Part shown: positions 1 to 11,324 of the stretch, piece after piece | How positions within the stretch are numbered: position 1 is the first letter of the stretch | How the letters are laid out: each line of letters opens with the position of its first letter | Origin: Climacium dendroides | Taxonomy: Eukaryota; Streptophyta; Bryopsida; Hypnales; Climaciaceae | NCBI GenBank assembly: GCA_950106755.1 | Contig: OX467082.1 | Span: 12,152,001-12,216,000, forward strand | DNA length: 64,000 nt | Direction of reading: 5' to 3' | Translations under genes and position numbers: made by a program | The notes under the pieces: model-generated | What the model saw: the letters and a program-made list of their open reading frames with translations, nothing else | What the model was told of the DNA's origin: nothing | The model's database searches: none

Positions 1-1
1 C

Positions 2-762
2 AGAGAATACACAAGGACAAGTGAAGAAAGGGCTGAAGCTAGGCATGCTTTTGCTTGTAAATTTGTTTTTCACTATGGACGGAAAGTCAAAATGAAGTAT
101 CCAGAAGAGTATAGGCCTCTACCCAAATTTGTTGAGTGGTTGCCTTTGCAAGTTCAGTAAGCTAGAGAAGGCCCAAATAAGCCATCTAGAGATGTGATTG
201 AAGCCGCACAACTCCCTGAAAAGAAAGCTACTTTTTATAGAGCAATGTATGCTCATGGAATGCACTTGCGTGTTCAGAGTGCAGAGGAAGATAAAATTAC
301 TTGTAACAGCGGAATAGCAGTGTCAATGTTGTGTCCAAATAGGGGGAAGTCATGTAATGAGGCTCGTAAGTGGGAAACTGAAGAATATGTGGGCTGGATT
401 CAAGAGATATTGAAACTGAACTACCGCAGTCATTGTTGTGTTGTACTCCTGTGTTCATGGGTTCCAGCAAAGTTCAGAGCAAGCAATGCATCTGTTGTGA
501 GAGACAAGTATGGCTTCATTCTGGCCAATTTTTCCAATTGCCTTCCTTTGGGACCTTACTCATTTGCATTTCCCACACAATGTCAGTAAGTGTTCTTCTC
601 GGACGATTTGGAAAAAAGATTGAGTTCTGGAGGGGATTAGAAGGTTGTCTGTGGAACGAAAGTTCGAGGCTGCCGTGCAGACACTATGGCAACAAGGCCA
701 GAGATAGACATTTTGGCTTTAAGTAGGGATGAAGACTATGAGGGGCTGAGAGTTCGGGCTTG
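2..762 (+). pseudogene. CACTA transposase C-terminal fragment (DUF4216-like), decayed
   Basis: Frame 2 reads from the window edge, is broken by a TAA at 158-160, reopens to a second TAA after the Gln codon near 587, and then continues with a VFFSDDLEK-like stretch. The block WIQEILKLNY ... VVLLCSWVPAKF ... VVRDKYGFILANF ... GPYSFAFPTQCQ resembles the DUF4216 domain found at the C-terminus of plant CACTA (TNP2-type) transposases. There the usual order is an EI-LDY strand, a CxWV strand, a DEYGFT-VNF strand and a QVFFV-DPE strand. A frameshifted acidic tail reads from ATG 685 to a stop at 760-762. With two in-frame stops and a frameshift it cannot make a working enzyme. The family call rests on remembered motif order only. 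Confidence 0.6.
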
Positions 763-794
763 ATTAGAATGAATTTTGTTAATGTTGTGTTGAA

Positions 795-1051
795 GGGAAA
801 AGAAATGGCTAGGATATGAAGGAACTTGCAAATCATGGCGTCGATGTTGTATAGTCTTACAAACAAACATGTGTTAGACATGAATAGAAGGAATGAAAGG
901 TAGAGAGGTTTTCATTGCAAGGGGAAAAGAAATGGCTAGGATATGAAGGAACTTGCAAATCATGGCGTTGATGTTGTATAGTCTTACAAACAAACATGTG
1001 TTAGACATGAATAAAAGGAATGAAAGGTAGAGAGGTTTTCATTGCAAGGGG
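795..1051. repeat. 127-bp tandem duplication inside the CACTA 3' region
   Basis: Two head-to-tail copies of a 127-bp unit, 795-921 and 922-1048 with a shared GGGG edge to 1051. They differ at very few bases (for example GGCGTCGATG against GGCGTTGATG, and GAATAGAAGG against GAATAAAAGG). The unit lies between the transposase stop and the terminal segment and looks non-coding. Confidence 0.85.
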
Positions 1052-1999
1052 AAGTTCAATGTTTGTTATTCGGAAGTCTATACCTGTGAGTATTCACAAA
1101 TGCTGCTGGCATTATGAGCAACTGATGATGATTCCTGTGCAAATCAAATGAAGCGCAGGAATAGTGTTTCATTTTGTTCTGAACTTCTGATGCATTGTGA
1201 ACAATGTGTGCATTTCAGTAAAGGACATTGTTTACTTATTTGTGTGATAGATGCAGGCATTTGCAAAGAGAGTATGATCAAAGTTTTGTTATGTACAAAA
1301 TACGTACCAAAATTGAACTAAAAGGTCTAGAGTACATTGCAGAAGCGTAGAGGCTGTTGTTGGTCAAAAGATGTGTAGGCCTTGTTTCATGTTTTGGATA
1401 AGGAAAAATGAATGCATGTGAAATCATGAAAATGTAATTTTTTTTTGAATTGAACGAAGACATTTGGATGTTAGTTTGAAAGACTATGGTTCAAGAAATT
1501 CTTTAACTTGTATGTGCTGCGGACTGCACATTGTCACATAACGGACTAATAAATGCCAATGTATAGGTGAACACCACAGAGTCTTGTAGAACACGAGAAA
1601 TGTGTTTCTTGTTAACAGAAGAATGTTAAGAAAAACATAGTTGCGATTCCAAGCAGAACATAATGATGTCATCCACGACAAATAAAAAAGAAATGAATTC
1701 TTAATGGAAATCGTCGTGCATACAATGCTAACGGAATGTGTTGCTAGGAGGACGTCATTGTCCACGATGGCAGAGCTTGCCAGAATTCTGTGTTTTGTTT
1801 TTGTTCCACTAAATGAGTCTAACAACAAGATGAAGACGCAACATAGCCTCATTCGACAGTTATGTTTCAAATGCCCTGGATAATTTGTTCTAACATACTG
1901 GTAAACGTAATGGCCATTATCAACTAGAATTGACATGGAAATGTGGTCACCAAACAGAAAAACATCAAGGCTGAACATGACCTTCAACAGGGTTTCCTT

Positions 2000-2008
2000 C
2001 TAGTGAAA
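2000..2008 (-). other. LRR / CACTA junction: transposon end supplies the stop codon
   Basis: The LRR frame reads LPNSF and then CAC TAG, which is the CACTAG terminus of the transposon (2005-2000), giving His-stop. The expected LRR continuation (GGLQ) is absent. The candidate 3-bp target duplication on the LRR side is AAA on the plus strand (2006-2008). Confidence 0.85.
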
Positions 2009-3900
2009 TGAATTTGGTAGATTCTCAAGGTTGGAACAACCCCACAAATTCAACACCTCCAAGAGGCTCAATGTTCCAAAAGATTCAGATAAACTTTGGA
2101 TTCCACTTTGGCAAAGATCCAAGTTCTTCAACTTTTGGAGGCCTCCAAATGAATTTGGTAGCTTTTCAAGCTTGGAACAACCCCACAAATTCAACACCTC
2201 CAAAAGGCTCAATGTTCCAAAAGATTCAGATAAACTTTGGATTCCACTATTGTTGAGATTCAAGTTTCTTAACTTTTGGAAGCCTCCAAATGAATTTGGT
2301 AGCTTCTTAAGCTTGGAACAATCCCACAAATTCAACACCTCCAAGAGGCTCAATGTTCCAAAAGATTCAGATAAACTTTGGATTCTTCTTTGACTGAGGT
2401 GCAAGCTTTCCAAATTTTGGAGGCCTCCAAATGAATTTGGTAGCTTCTCAAGCTTGGAACAATCCCACAAATTCAACACCTCCAAAAGGCTTAATGTTCC
2501 AAAAGATTCAGGTAAACTTTGGATTCCACTTTGGCTAAGATCCAAGTTCTTCAACTTTTGAAGGCCTCCAAATGAATTTGGTAGCTTCTCAAGCTTGGAA
2601 CAATCCCACAAATTCAACACCTCCAAGAGGCTCAATGTTCCAAAAGATTCAGGTAAACTTTGGATTCCACTAAAATAAAAATCCAACAATTTCAACTTTT
2701 GGAGGCCTCCAAATCAATTTGGTAGCTTCTCAAGCTTGGAACAAGCACTCAAATTCAACACCTCCAAAAGGCTCAATGTTCCAAAAGATTCAGGTAAACT
2801 TTGGATTCCACTTTGGCAAAGATCCAAGTTCTTCAACTTTTGGAGGCCTTCAATTGAATTTGGTAACTTCTCAAGGTTGGAACAACCCGACAAATTCAAT
2901 ACCTCCAAGAGGCTCAATGATCCAAAAGATTCAGGTAAACTTTGGATTCCACTTTGGCTAAGATCCAAGTTCTTCAACTTTTGAAGGCCTCCAAATGAAT
3001 TTGGTAGCTTCTCAAGCTGAAAACAACCCTCCAAATTCAACACCTCCAAGAGGCTCAAAGTTCCAAAAGATTCAGGTAAACTTTGGATTCTACTAAAATA
3101 GAAATCCAACAATTTCAACTTTTGGAGGCCTCCAAATGAATTTGGTAGCTTCTCAAGCTTGGAACAACTCCTCAAATTCAACACCCCCAAGAAGCTCAAT
3201 GTTCCAAAAGATTCAGGTAAACTTTGGATTCCACTATAATAGAAATCCAACAATTTCAACTTTTGGAGGCCTCCAAATGAATTTGGTAGCTTCTCAAGCT
3301 CATAACAGTAACGCAAATCCAACACCTCCAAGAGGCTCAATGTTCCAAAAGGTTCAGATAAATTTTGGATTCCACTTTGAGTAAGATCCAAGTTCTTCAA
3401 CTTTTGGAGGCCTCCAAATGAATTTGGTAGCTTCTCAAGCTTGGAACAAGCACTCAAATTCAACATCTCCAAGAGGCTCAATGTTCCAAAAGATTCAGGT
3501 AAACTTTGGATTCCACTTTGACTATGATTCAAGTTTTTCAAATTTTGAAGGCCTCCAAATGAACTTGGTAGCTTTTCAAGCTTGGAACAACCACTCAATT
3601 TCAGCACCTCCAAAAGGTTCAATGTTCCAAAAGATTCAGGTAAACTTTGGATTCCACTAAAATCGAGATTCAAATTCTTCAACTTTTGGAGGCCTTCAAT
3701 TGAATTTGGTAACTTCTCAAGGTTGGAACAACCCGACAAATTCAATACCTCCAAGAGGCTCAATGTTCCAAAAGATTCAGGTAAACTTTGGATTCCACTT
3801 TGGCTAAGATCCAAGTTTTTCAACTTTTGAAGGTCTCCAAATGAATTTGGTAGCTTCTCAAGCTTGAAACAACCCCACAAATTCAACACTTTCAACTTCC
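2006..3900 (-). repeat. LRR tandem array of TNL copy 1 (13 double units, 141-bp period)
   Basis: About 13 repeats of a 141-bp (47-codon) unit, each encoding two LRRs. The first half follows SLPESFGTLSLLEVLNLxxC and the second SKLEKLPNSFGGLQKLKNLDLxxSGIQ. Eight units precede the TGA at 2716-2714 and five follow it in the same frame. Bases are so uniform that the antisense strand also shows long periodic open frames, which are not genes. Confidence 0.9.
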
Positions 3901-6375
3901 TCAATTTTGTAAATGGTTCAGGAAATGTATCCATCATATTATCCTCCCAAATCAATACTATCAACTCACTATTTTCAAGTGCATTCGGAAAGTGATAAAC
4001 TTGTACAGAGCCACTTCTGGTGAATTGAAGCCAACGCAAATTTTTTGGAAACAATGACATCGGAAAAGAATCACCATCCCATATCAATATACGCAAGTCT
4101 TTCATGAGAAAAAGGTCATGAGAAAAAGGTCCTCCAATACTTGGAGTAAGGAACAAAGTTTGAAGAGTAGTTGGTAATGGCTACACAAACACATCCAAAA
4201 AAACATTAGAAGTTTATTCTTAGATGATATGCGGCTTACATGCACTCAAAAATAAAATATCACATGATTCACTTACCAAAACCAAAAGAACACTACATAT
4301 ATAATACATTCTAGATCTTCAAACAATCAATGTGAGTGAACACAACTCCTTTAATCTATTCAAATTTTCTCTCTAATATGCTACAAAAAAATTACCTAGT
4401 ATAACTCTATTAAAATGATTGACCAAATGAAAGTTTAATGGTCACCACACATACCTCATCCTTGTCCAACAATGACAAGGCTTCAGAATCCCATAAGCGT
4501 TTGCAAATACCCAAACTTGTTCTTTCTTGCTTCGCAATTGTACGATCCAAGTCTCTTAAGTGATCATGCATACCAAGGACACCAAACTCATCAACTTGAA
4601 TTAAGGCCTTTTCTACAAGGCTTCGAACACCCAATGCAGCAGACCAACCCTGGGATCTCCAAACCAATTTAGACATCTCCACAGATGCTCCCAACAATGC
4701 ACATGCAATATCCAAAAACATTTCTTGATATTGCTCTACAAGAGTGTCATAGCTAATCCGAAGACATTCAAATATCTTCGGCTCATCCATTATACTGCCA
4801 CCTTTCAACTTCTTCAAAACTTCCTCCCAAATCTCCACATCCTCCTCATCCCTCAACAAAGATCCACAAACTTTCAACACCAATGGGACTCCACTACATG
4901 CCATACTAACATCTCCAACAAGACCTCCAAATCTTGGAGGAACTTTTCCATCACCTCCAAATGCATGACATGCAAAGACACTTTGAGAATCTTCTTGGCT
5001 CAATAATTGAACATCATGAGTGTGAACCTCATGACTACCATGAAAAGAGGTTGACTTCTCAAATACACGCCGATTCCGAGAAGTGACAATGCACATGCTA
5101 CCTTCCTTCAACATTTTACGTGACATCAAATAATCCATCTCTTCATCATCACGAACATCATCCAAAACCACCAAAATAAACTTCTTACATAACCTTTCCT
5201 CAAGAATAACCTTATCCCTAGACTTGTCTAGAATATTTTCAATGGAATCACTCTCACACAAAGACTTCAAAATATGATTTTGGATTGTTGTAACACCACC
5301 TTGATTCACTTTTTCAACCACATCTCCCACAAAGCACCTTGTCTCAAATCTTCTCCCCAATTGGTTGTATAACTCCCGTGCCAAAGTAGACTTTCCAATT
5401 CCACCCATGCCCCACAATCCCAACATCAACACTTTCTTCTCATCAATGGTTTGAATGAGGTTCTTAGCAATTTGCTCCACACCCACAATATAATCACCCA
5501 CATCCAAGGGGAGGGGCTTATTTGCCAACTCAAAGATCTTTCCAACCACCTCAAATACCAAGTCCTTTTCCAACCTACAAACAATTTCAAACAAATTTCA
5601 TTACCACCAAATACAATGTCAATGTCAAGTTCAACAACAATACTCTTCAGTACACACGATACTACAAGCCTACATATTTACCTCTTGTCTCCCACACTAT
5701 ACTCCCAACCATTTAGCTTCGAAGCTCTTTTCAAATCAGCCCTCCATTCTTCAATCATGGTTGCATCATGCCTCTCAACCAACTTTGTAAATCCACCAAC
5801 CAATTGACCCTTTTCAGAGAAACTCACTTCAAATGGTTGAATTTTATAGAAGATGGGTAGCACCTTCATTGAAGAAGATTGCACCAACATTGCATGTAAT
5901 TCTTTCAAACACCACTCTGAATGTGCAAAATTCTCTGAAAAAATGACTAGCACTAGGGGTGTTGTCTTGATAGCATCATCAATGCATTTCCAAGCGTCTT
6001 GGCCTTTACCAATGGATTTGCAATCCAAAAAAGGAGACAACCCAGCTCGCTTCAAAGCTTCATATAAATAGCCCACAAAACTTGTCTTGGTATCAAGGCC
6101 TCTATGACTAATGAAAACATCATAGTCTCCAAACTCATCTACAAACATTCAATGATCAAACTCATTAACAAAACATCAAATCCAAATTATATCAAGTAAA
6201 TAATGTTTGCAATCCCATGCAAAGGTGAACATTATAAATCTATAAGCAATAGTACTTCAAAATTCAATGAGAAAAGATTAGGTTACTAGTGAAATAAAAA
6301 ATAAACTATACCTGTTGTCATACACAATCTCTTCCTAGGCCTTGTGTCACTTTCCATATTGCTTGTGATGCTCAT
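2006..6375 (-). pseudogene. TNL copy 1: TIR-NB-ARC-LRR immune receptor, nonsense-mutated and 3'-truncated
   Basis: Four coding exons join in frame on the minus strand. Exon 1 is 6375-6312 (21 codons plus 1 base, starting MSITSNMESD, donor GTATAG). Exon 2 is 6138-5682 (TIR; YDVFISHRG, then SEWCLKEL carrying the glutamate expected of the NADase site). Exon 3 is 5574-4455 (NB-ARC), and exon 4 is 4180 to 2006 (LRR). In NB-ARC I see the P-loop GMGGIGKS (about residues 229-236), kinase-2 LVVLDDV, RNBS-B MCIVTSRNRRVF, a GLPL-type GVPLVLKV and MHD in GMHDHLRDL. TIR and NB-ARC are unbroken. In the LRR exon a TCA serine codon has become TGA (2716-2714), ending the protein after about 1,035 residues and 8 of 13 double-LRR units. 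The frame reopens for 5 more units and ends where the CACTA terminus supplies His-stop. TNLs act in the cytosol or nucleus as pathogen sensors. The start was chosen because exon 1 splices in phase onto the TIR. A shortened TNL remains possible. Confidence 0.85.
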
Positions 6376-7700
6376 CACTACACAATTGGAATACATACAA
6401 ATGATTAAAAGAATAAAAAAAAATTGACAAATCTAAAAAAGTATACTACTCTATAATTCATTCTTCTTGAGGCCTTTAAAAGTCAGATTCTAATAGAATT
6501 AGATTATGACATGAATACTAGTGACAACCTTGGTGATGTCAATACAAATTCCAAGATAGAGATGTAGTATAGATGTGTTACAAATGCTTTCTCTAATGCA
6601 TTTGTAGATCACTTGAAAAATCATTTACAATACTTGTTCAATTCTTCTTGAAATCACTTCCTGAACAACTCTCGAAAACCTCATTACAAACTCTCTACAT
6701 AATGCACAACAATAATTTTCATGCCAACATCCACATTCTATCAACACCAACATTCTAAACAAGTGCATGTCAGTGCATGAATATCATTCCTTGTTTAACA
6801 CCAGGAATCTGAACAAGTGAATGTTCCAAACATCATTCTTTGTTGATTATGTAACAAGTGTTTTCAACAAATTAATTTTCTACAGAGCATTACTTGCTGA
6901 TACATTGACTTGGATGCAACAAAAATCAGATTCTTAACCTATACATAATAACAAAATACAATGGACAACTTGATAAGAAAAAACAATCGTGACACATAAA
7001 AAAGCAAAAGCAAAGTTGTATAATTAAAACATTAGTTGGAAAACATTGCAAAAAGTCACTGTACCAATCAAGCAACCAACTCCTTATACAAAAAGACTTG
7101 CACTACAAGGCAAGGGATGGCAACATGAACCATTTCAGTTCAGTTCATTCTATCTTGAACGTTTTTCGGTCTTCATAAGTGTGCCTAGGACTAAAATACT
7201 AAAGAACCAATAGGCCCAACTTCTGCATCAATTTAGCTTTAGCAGTTGTGAAGAGGTCATGTGAGAACCACCTTTGGTTCAATTCCACGTATTTCTGACC
7301 AGCAAAAACAATGTTCTTCAATAATTCTGGTGAATAACAATGAATAATGCTGAAAACAAGAAGTCAGAAGCCTATATGGGTGGGTCAATCACAGCTTCAA
7401 AACAGTCTCAACATGATCCAAGTTTTTCAACAATGTCAACTAAGAAAGTCCCATAAATGACCACATCTCAATGAATCACCTTAATGTCAGCTCCAGGACG
7501 TTACACACATCATTCCCTCTGGATATACATGCCTGCATACACACACCAAGAGCCAATTTCTGATTTCAGAGGCAATAGATACAAAATGAACTGCAAAGCT
7601 GGATAAGAGAAAACAAGGCATAGGCATTTCAACAAATCTGTTCTACAAAATCAGCACAAGGTCGCACATCCCAATCGACCACACATCACAATGTTGAAAC
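6376..7700. other. 5' spacer of TNL copy 1, no gene seen
   Basis: Immediate upstream region of TNL copy 1. It aligns with 35725-36590 of the second unit but is about 420 bp longer, the extra sequence lying roughly between 6490 and 7130. The promoter of copy 1 should lie here, but I cannot single out a TATA box or other element with confidence. No coding sequence is recognised. Confidence 0.5.
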
Positions 7701-9797
7701 AAACGGAGTACTTGTTGCAGACAGAGGGGACTGGCACGTGTTCAGTCACCGGTCACCACAACTTTTCCAGCTCCCAAGAACGGGTTCGCAATTTTGTCAT
7801 GGAGTCTATTCATGCTCTCTTCCGAAGCTGGAAATGCACATAAAAGGATTGCAAAATGATGATAAACACGCCAGTTACCACACTTCCAATAACCGGACAG
7901 TGGCCATGCTAATGAACGGACAAGAACCATGCAGTACTCGATCTTCGGGATCGTGACAGTCGGAACCCTACTCTATGGATGAAACCCAAATAATACCCGG
8001 ATGAACACTTCATGAAACCCCTTTAGAATGTTTTCCAAGTCAATGGATATATCTTCAAGAAAATGGATGCACCACAGGCTGTTTGTCCACATCAAATTGA
8101 CTGAATCGTGGAGGCACGAAAATTGTGCAGTAGCAACAGAACAAGCCCGCAAGTCGAATTCACGCGATGCAACAATTAATTAAGAGCAGCTCCATTGAAA
8201 AGAACCTTCACCATGATAATCTAGGAACAGACTCAAACTGACAAGAAAACAACTTCGTATTGGTTCAGACGATTTCATAATTTCAATGGTGATACACAAA
8301 AACAGTAAACTCACGTCGCTAATCAATCATCTTACTGCTCCTCTTCTCAACCTTGGAGCTGGGAAGATGATTGACCAAACCCTAATAAGAAACTGAATTC
8401 ATTGAATCTGCAAGAAATTATTTACAACTGAACAGTAGTTCAAGGACTCTTCACTTCGGTAGAATGTTTAATTCAATTAAAACGAGGGGTAACCCTACAC
8501 ATATCAGCAAGGTATGATAAACAGAACAATACCAAAACATAGACACTCCCGGCGGTATAGAAAACAAACCTCTAAAAACTTCGCCAAAACATATTTAGAT
8601 GAACCACAATAAAAGACTCACAAGCTACATCAGTCGACAAGATCACAGACCCTAACAAACCCTACATCATGAAATCTCAGACGATGCAGACGTAAAATAC
8701 TCAGCACTAACAAGAGACAAAGGGCACGAAAGGTAGAAAAAACTTACGGGGGATGAAAGGGGGAGATTGATCCTGAACCGAGAACGAACTACTCCACTGC
8801 TACCATGGAGGCGGCGGGAACCTTGTCCCAGACGCAACAGAACTGGGATCCACTCTTCTTCGTATTGGCCTCGTAAACATACGCCAACCTCTTCCGGAGA
8901 CACCAGATCACCTCCTCAGATCTATTGACACCCTCAATCTGCATGAACGAGATGCTTGGTCGGACTTAGCCCTGCACAAAAGGAACGTCTTTCAGGGTTC
9001 CAAACATCAATCTGCGTCATCTCCGGATACGGAACACGGACATAGTGAACAGCGTCTGAACTCTTCGGCACATTCCCTCGCATGTCATTTCCAAGAGGAA
9101 AAAACACGCGGATTCTCTCTACACAGTGCTTGCAATCATGTTCTGGGAATGCGAAACCATCAAAACTCGAAATCGATTGCGAACGCGTCGAATAGAGTCA
9201 CCAAAACACTTAATACATGGCCATAAAACTACCGAATCCGAATCTGCTTACTGCGTGTTTGCATATGCATACCTCTTGTAACCGAGGACGTTTCCGCGCA
9301 CGTACAACCTGTTCAAACATCACACAACCTCACTCGTCAGAAACCGACAAAGGCACTACCTCCGTAACCACAACCACAACTTCGCGCAGTCCCGGAGGAG
9401 ACAACTACATGATTCCGAAACCATGGTTTCTTCAGGAAGGGTTTCATTGCCTTAAGGGCTATATTGCACCAATCCTTGCGAGCAAGAGGTCGTTGGAAAG
9501 TGCGTGAAGCGAGAAACAACCTGACGCGCTTACCTTTGAAATGATAACGCAAGGCTGGCGGAAACAGCAAGACAGGCAAAGGCGCACTGAGAGCCGCTGC
9601 TGGACTAAGCGAAACCTAACGTGCAAAACCGCAACCTTGGAAACCCTAGGTGCGTAGTACAGACAGCTTTTCATCAAGCAGCGGAAAGTACGTTCATCCA
9701 AATGCCTTCGAGAACGCGATGGGCACGAGATTTAGGCCGGGATCGCGATGGGAACTCGATTTTGTGCCACCCCACAGTCACTGCACCATATGCAGTG
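7700..9797. other. GC-richer conserved block, unit A (partner 36590-38692)
   Basis: This block has more G+C and more CpG than the AT-rich sequence around it, and it matches 36590-38692 at an offset of about 28,892 with few differences. Splice-like signals on the minus strand (a GTAAG donor at about 8747 and another near 9530) point to a former spliced gene read leftward. The only part I recognise is the L35a-like exon at 8748-8971. Short open frames elsewhere (for example 7930-7742 minus) match nothing I know. Confidence 0.5.
8748..8971 (-). pseudogene. Ribosomal protein L35a (eL33)-like pseudogene exon, unit A
   Basis: Minus-strand translation gives QIEGVNRSEEVIWCLRKRLA, then YVYEANTKKSGS and CCVWDKV. 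After a one-base frameshift it continues LHGSSGVVRSRFRINLP. This order (QIEGVN, EEV-W, KRLAY-Y, TKK-GS, C-W-KV, HG-SGVVRS-F, NLP) is that of cytosolic large-subunit protein eL33/L35a. The stretch ends at a GTAAGT donor. Neither the N-terminal MVKG-type exon nor the last exon (VRVFMYPSNI-type) was found nearby. In this unit the upstream RSKSDQ-like codons are further mutated. The retained donor argues against a processed retrocopy and for a degraded genomic copy. Confidence 0.6.
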
Positions 9798-10138
9798 AAC
9801 ACTGACCTCATTAGGAACTTCTGAGTTTTCAGTGTGAAGTCCATTGTAAAAATTGACTTTTTTGGCCTTCTGTAATAGAAAATATTTTGACTGCATTAGG
9901 CAGTGAGATGAGCATTACAGATTCAGATTTTAGTAGTCTTAAGGTAGTCTACAGACTCCTTTGGACTCAATGCTTCAGAAATTTCTAGCAAATTCATACT
10001 TTGTCAAAAAAAATTAATTTCAATTGCACTTGCTATTTCTCACACTTGTACTAATGTAAGAAGAAAATTGAAAAATTTCAGCAACAAGATGATGCCAAAC
10101 TCCTCATTCTGACCACAATGGGCTGGTTTACCTTACTT
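9798..10138. other. Non-matching block between the two units
   Basis: The two units align up to 9797 / 38692 and again from 10138 / 39168, but the ~340 bp here and the ~475 bp at 38693-39168 do not resemble each other by eye. No gene is recognised. One of the two is probably an insertion or replacement, but I found no clear terminal repeats. Confidence 0.45.
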
Positions 10139-10261
10139 TGTGGTGATTTTGAAGTAACTTTAAACCATAGTGGTGGCAATACGTGGGACTGAGACCTAGG
10201 AGGATTTGCTTACTGATGGCAGCAGGGAAAAAATTTGACATCCCGAGGGGTGTATTTTGCC

Positions 10262-10376
10262 TCCAAAGGTGTCCCTACACACCCAAATTTCAAACCAGGT
10301 GTCCCCGAGGACACCCGAAAATTTCACAAGGGTGTCCTTTTGACACCCAAAAAATTATTAGGGTGTCCCCCGACCC
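10262..10376. repeat. Subterminal GGTGTCC / GGACACC motif cluster of the hAT element
   Basis: GGTGTCC and its complement GGACACC, with GACACCC variants, recur at intervals of about 15-35 bp just inside the left end. They appear again inside the right end at about 11219-11280 (GGGACACCC, GTGTCC, GACACCC, GGGTGTC). Clusters of short motifs inside both ends are typical transposase-binding sites of hAT elements. Confidence 0.65.
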
Positions 10377-10572
10377 CCGCAGTAGTGAACTAGGCACTCA
10401 GGCAAACCTCGTTCGTTAATGGAATTAACCAGACAAATCACTCCACCAACTAAGAACGGCCATAGGCACCCCGTTGCGGCGCTGCCCATCCGACACCCGC
10501 TAGCCGCTACAGCCTAGACGCTGGACGCTAGCTAGGGTGGGCCGGGGGTCGGGGACTCAGGGGTCGGGACCA

Positions 10573-11147
10573 CTTGGCGCCTTACAAGGATGTAAGGTGA
10601 TTGCACAAGCTTATGTGCTCAAAGTGATACACTCATTGCAACAACGATTTCCAGATTTGAAGGTCTTCAATGTAGTTAAGCTATTTAGCCCCATTTCTTT
10701 TTCAACAAACTTGGCACTTCTTCACCGAAATGCTTCTTTATGGCTTCAAATTTTTATTGGGCACTTCTGTACCAATGGAGGGAATTTTCTTGATGAACGT
10801 GGTTTAAAATCTGAGCTTCGAGGCTTTTTGGATACTCTTCAGATTTCATGTGGTGGTTTGAAAATGCACCAAGCTTGGATGGTTACTCTTCCAATTTGGA
10901 CTATGTTGGAAGATATCCTCACATGACAGAGTTATGGCAAACTGTTCTTGTAATTCCTACTAGTACAGCTTCTTGTGAGAGAGGATTTTCGATTCAAAAT
11001 CATATTAAGTCTACCTTGCGCTGTAGGTTAGTATTGGAGACTTTGGAGGCAAAAATGAGAGTTGCAATGGCAAAAATTCCCATAGAAGCCATTGACTTTG
11101 AACAAGTTTGGATTAAATGGTGTGCCATGAAAGGTCGCCGCTTGTAG
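10573..11147 (+). pseudogene. hAT transposase C-terminal fragment (dimerisation domain)
   Basis: Two overlapping frames make up one broken reading. The first runs to the stop at about 10924-10926 (HSLQQRFPDLKVFNV ... LDERGLKSELRGFLDTLQ). The second, at +2 phase, gives ELWQTVLVIPTSTASCERGF, then FSIQNHIKSTLRCRL and VWIKWCAMKGRRL, ending at 11147. The P-x-STASCERGFS block is the signature of the hAT C-terminal dimerisation domain. A frameshift near 10850-10925 separates the parts. The BED finger and most of the catalytic core are missing, so the product would be inactive. Confidence 0.75.
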
Positions 11148-11324
11148 GTTTGATTTATTTTGCAAGCTATGATATGTAGTGACTCTTTTCATTTGTAACC
11201 AAAATTTTATGAAAGTTAGGGACACCCAAAAATTAGACAAGAGTGTCCTTTTGACACCCAAAATTTGAACCAGGGTGTCTCCTAGAAATTTGGCTAGAGT
11301 ATCAAATTTTTTCCCTACTGATGG

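Larger units (their letters stand above)
1..2005 (+). mobile_element. 3' portion of a CACTA (En/Spm-type) DNA transposon
   Basis: The right-hand end is the terminus CTTCTAGTG at 1997-2005, which is CACTAGAAG on the other strand, the hallmark of CACTA termini. It is followed at once by LRR coding sequence of TNL copy 1 (2006 onward). A decayed transposase tail lies upstream on the plus strand at 2-762, so this is the 3' end of an element whose 5' part lies outside the window. The terminal ~500 bp (about 1490-2005) is the reverse complement of 20044-20690 and 20943-21590, so three ends of one family are present. That terminal segment keeps a 167-codon open frame on the minus strand (1987-1484). 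The same reading is partly kept at 20961 but broken at 20044, so I treat it as element sequence and not a proven gene. The target duplication would be AAA at 2006-2008; the left side is not visible. Confidence 0.8.
10220..11315 (+). mobile_element. hAT-family DNA transposon, 1.1 kb, internally deleted
   Basis: The element is flanked by the 9-bp direct repeat TACTGATGG (10211-10219 and 11316-11324), which contains the 8-bp duplication expected of hAT. The second unit keeps the uninterrupted site (single TACTGATGG near 39245), so this is a clean presence/absence pair. The ends are near-matching inverted repeats: GCAGGGAAAAAATTTGACA on the left, and AGGGAAAAAATTTGATA read inward from the right. 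A fragment of hAT transposase lies inside. Insertion happened after the unit duplicated, or was lost from the other unit. Confidence 0.88.

Noticed and set aside
1484..1987. 167-codon minus frame as a protein gene
   Set aside because: It forms the terminal segment of a CACTA element and is disrupted in the two sister copies at 20044 and 20943.
7742..7930. 62-codon minus frame, conserved at 36633-36821
   Set aside because: It is short and unrecognised, and conservation follows from the duplication. It may be an exon of the same lost gene, but this cannot be supported.
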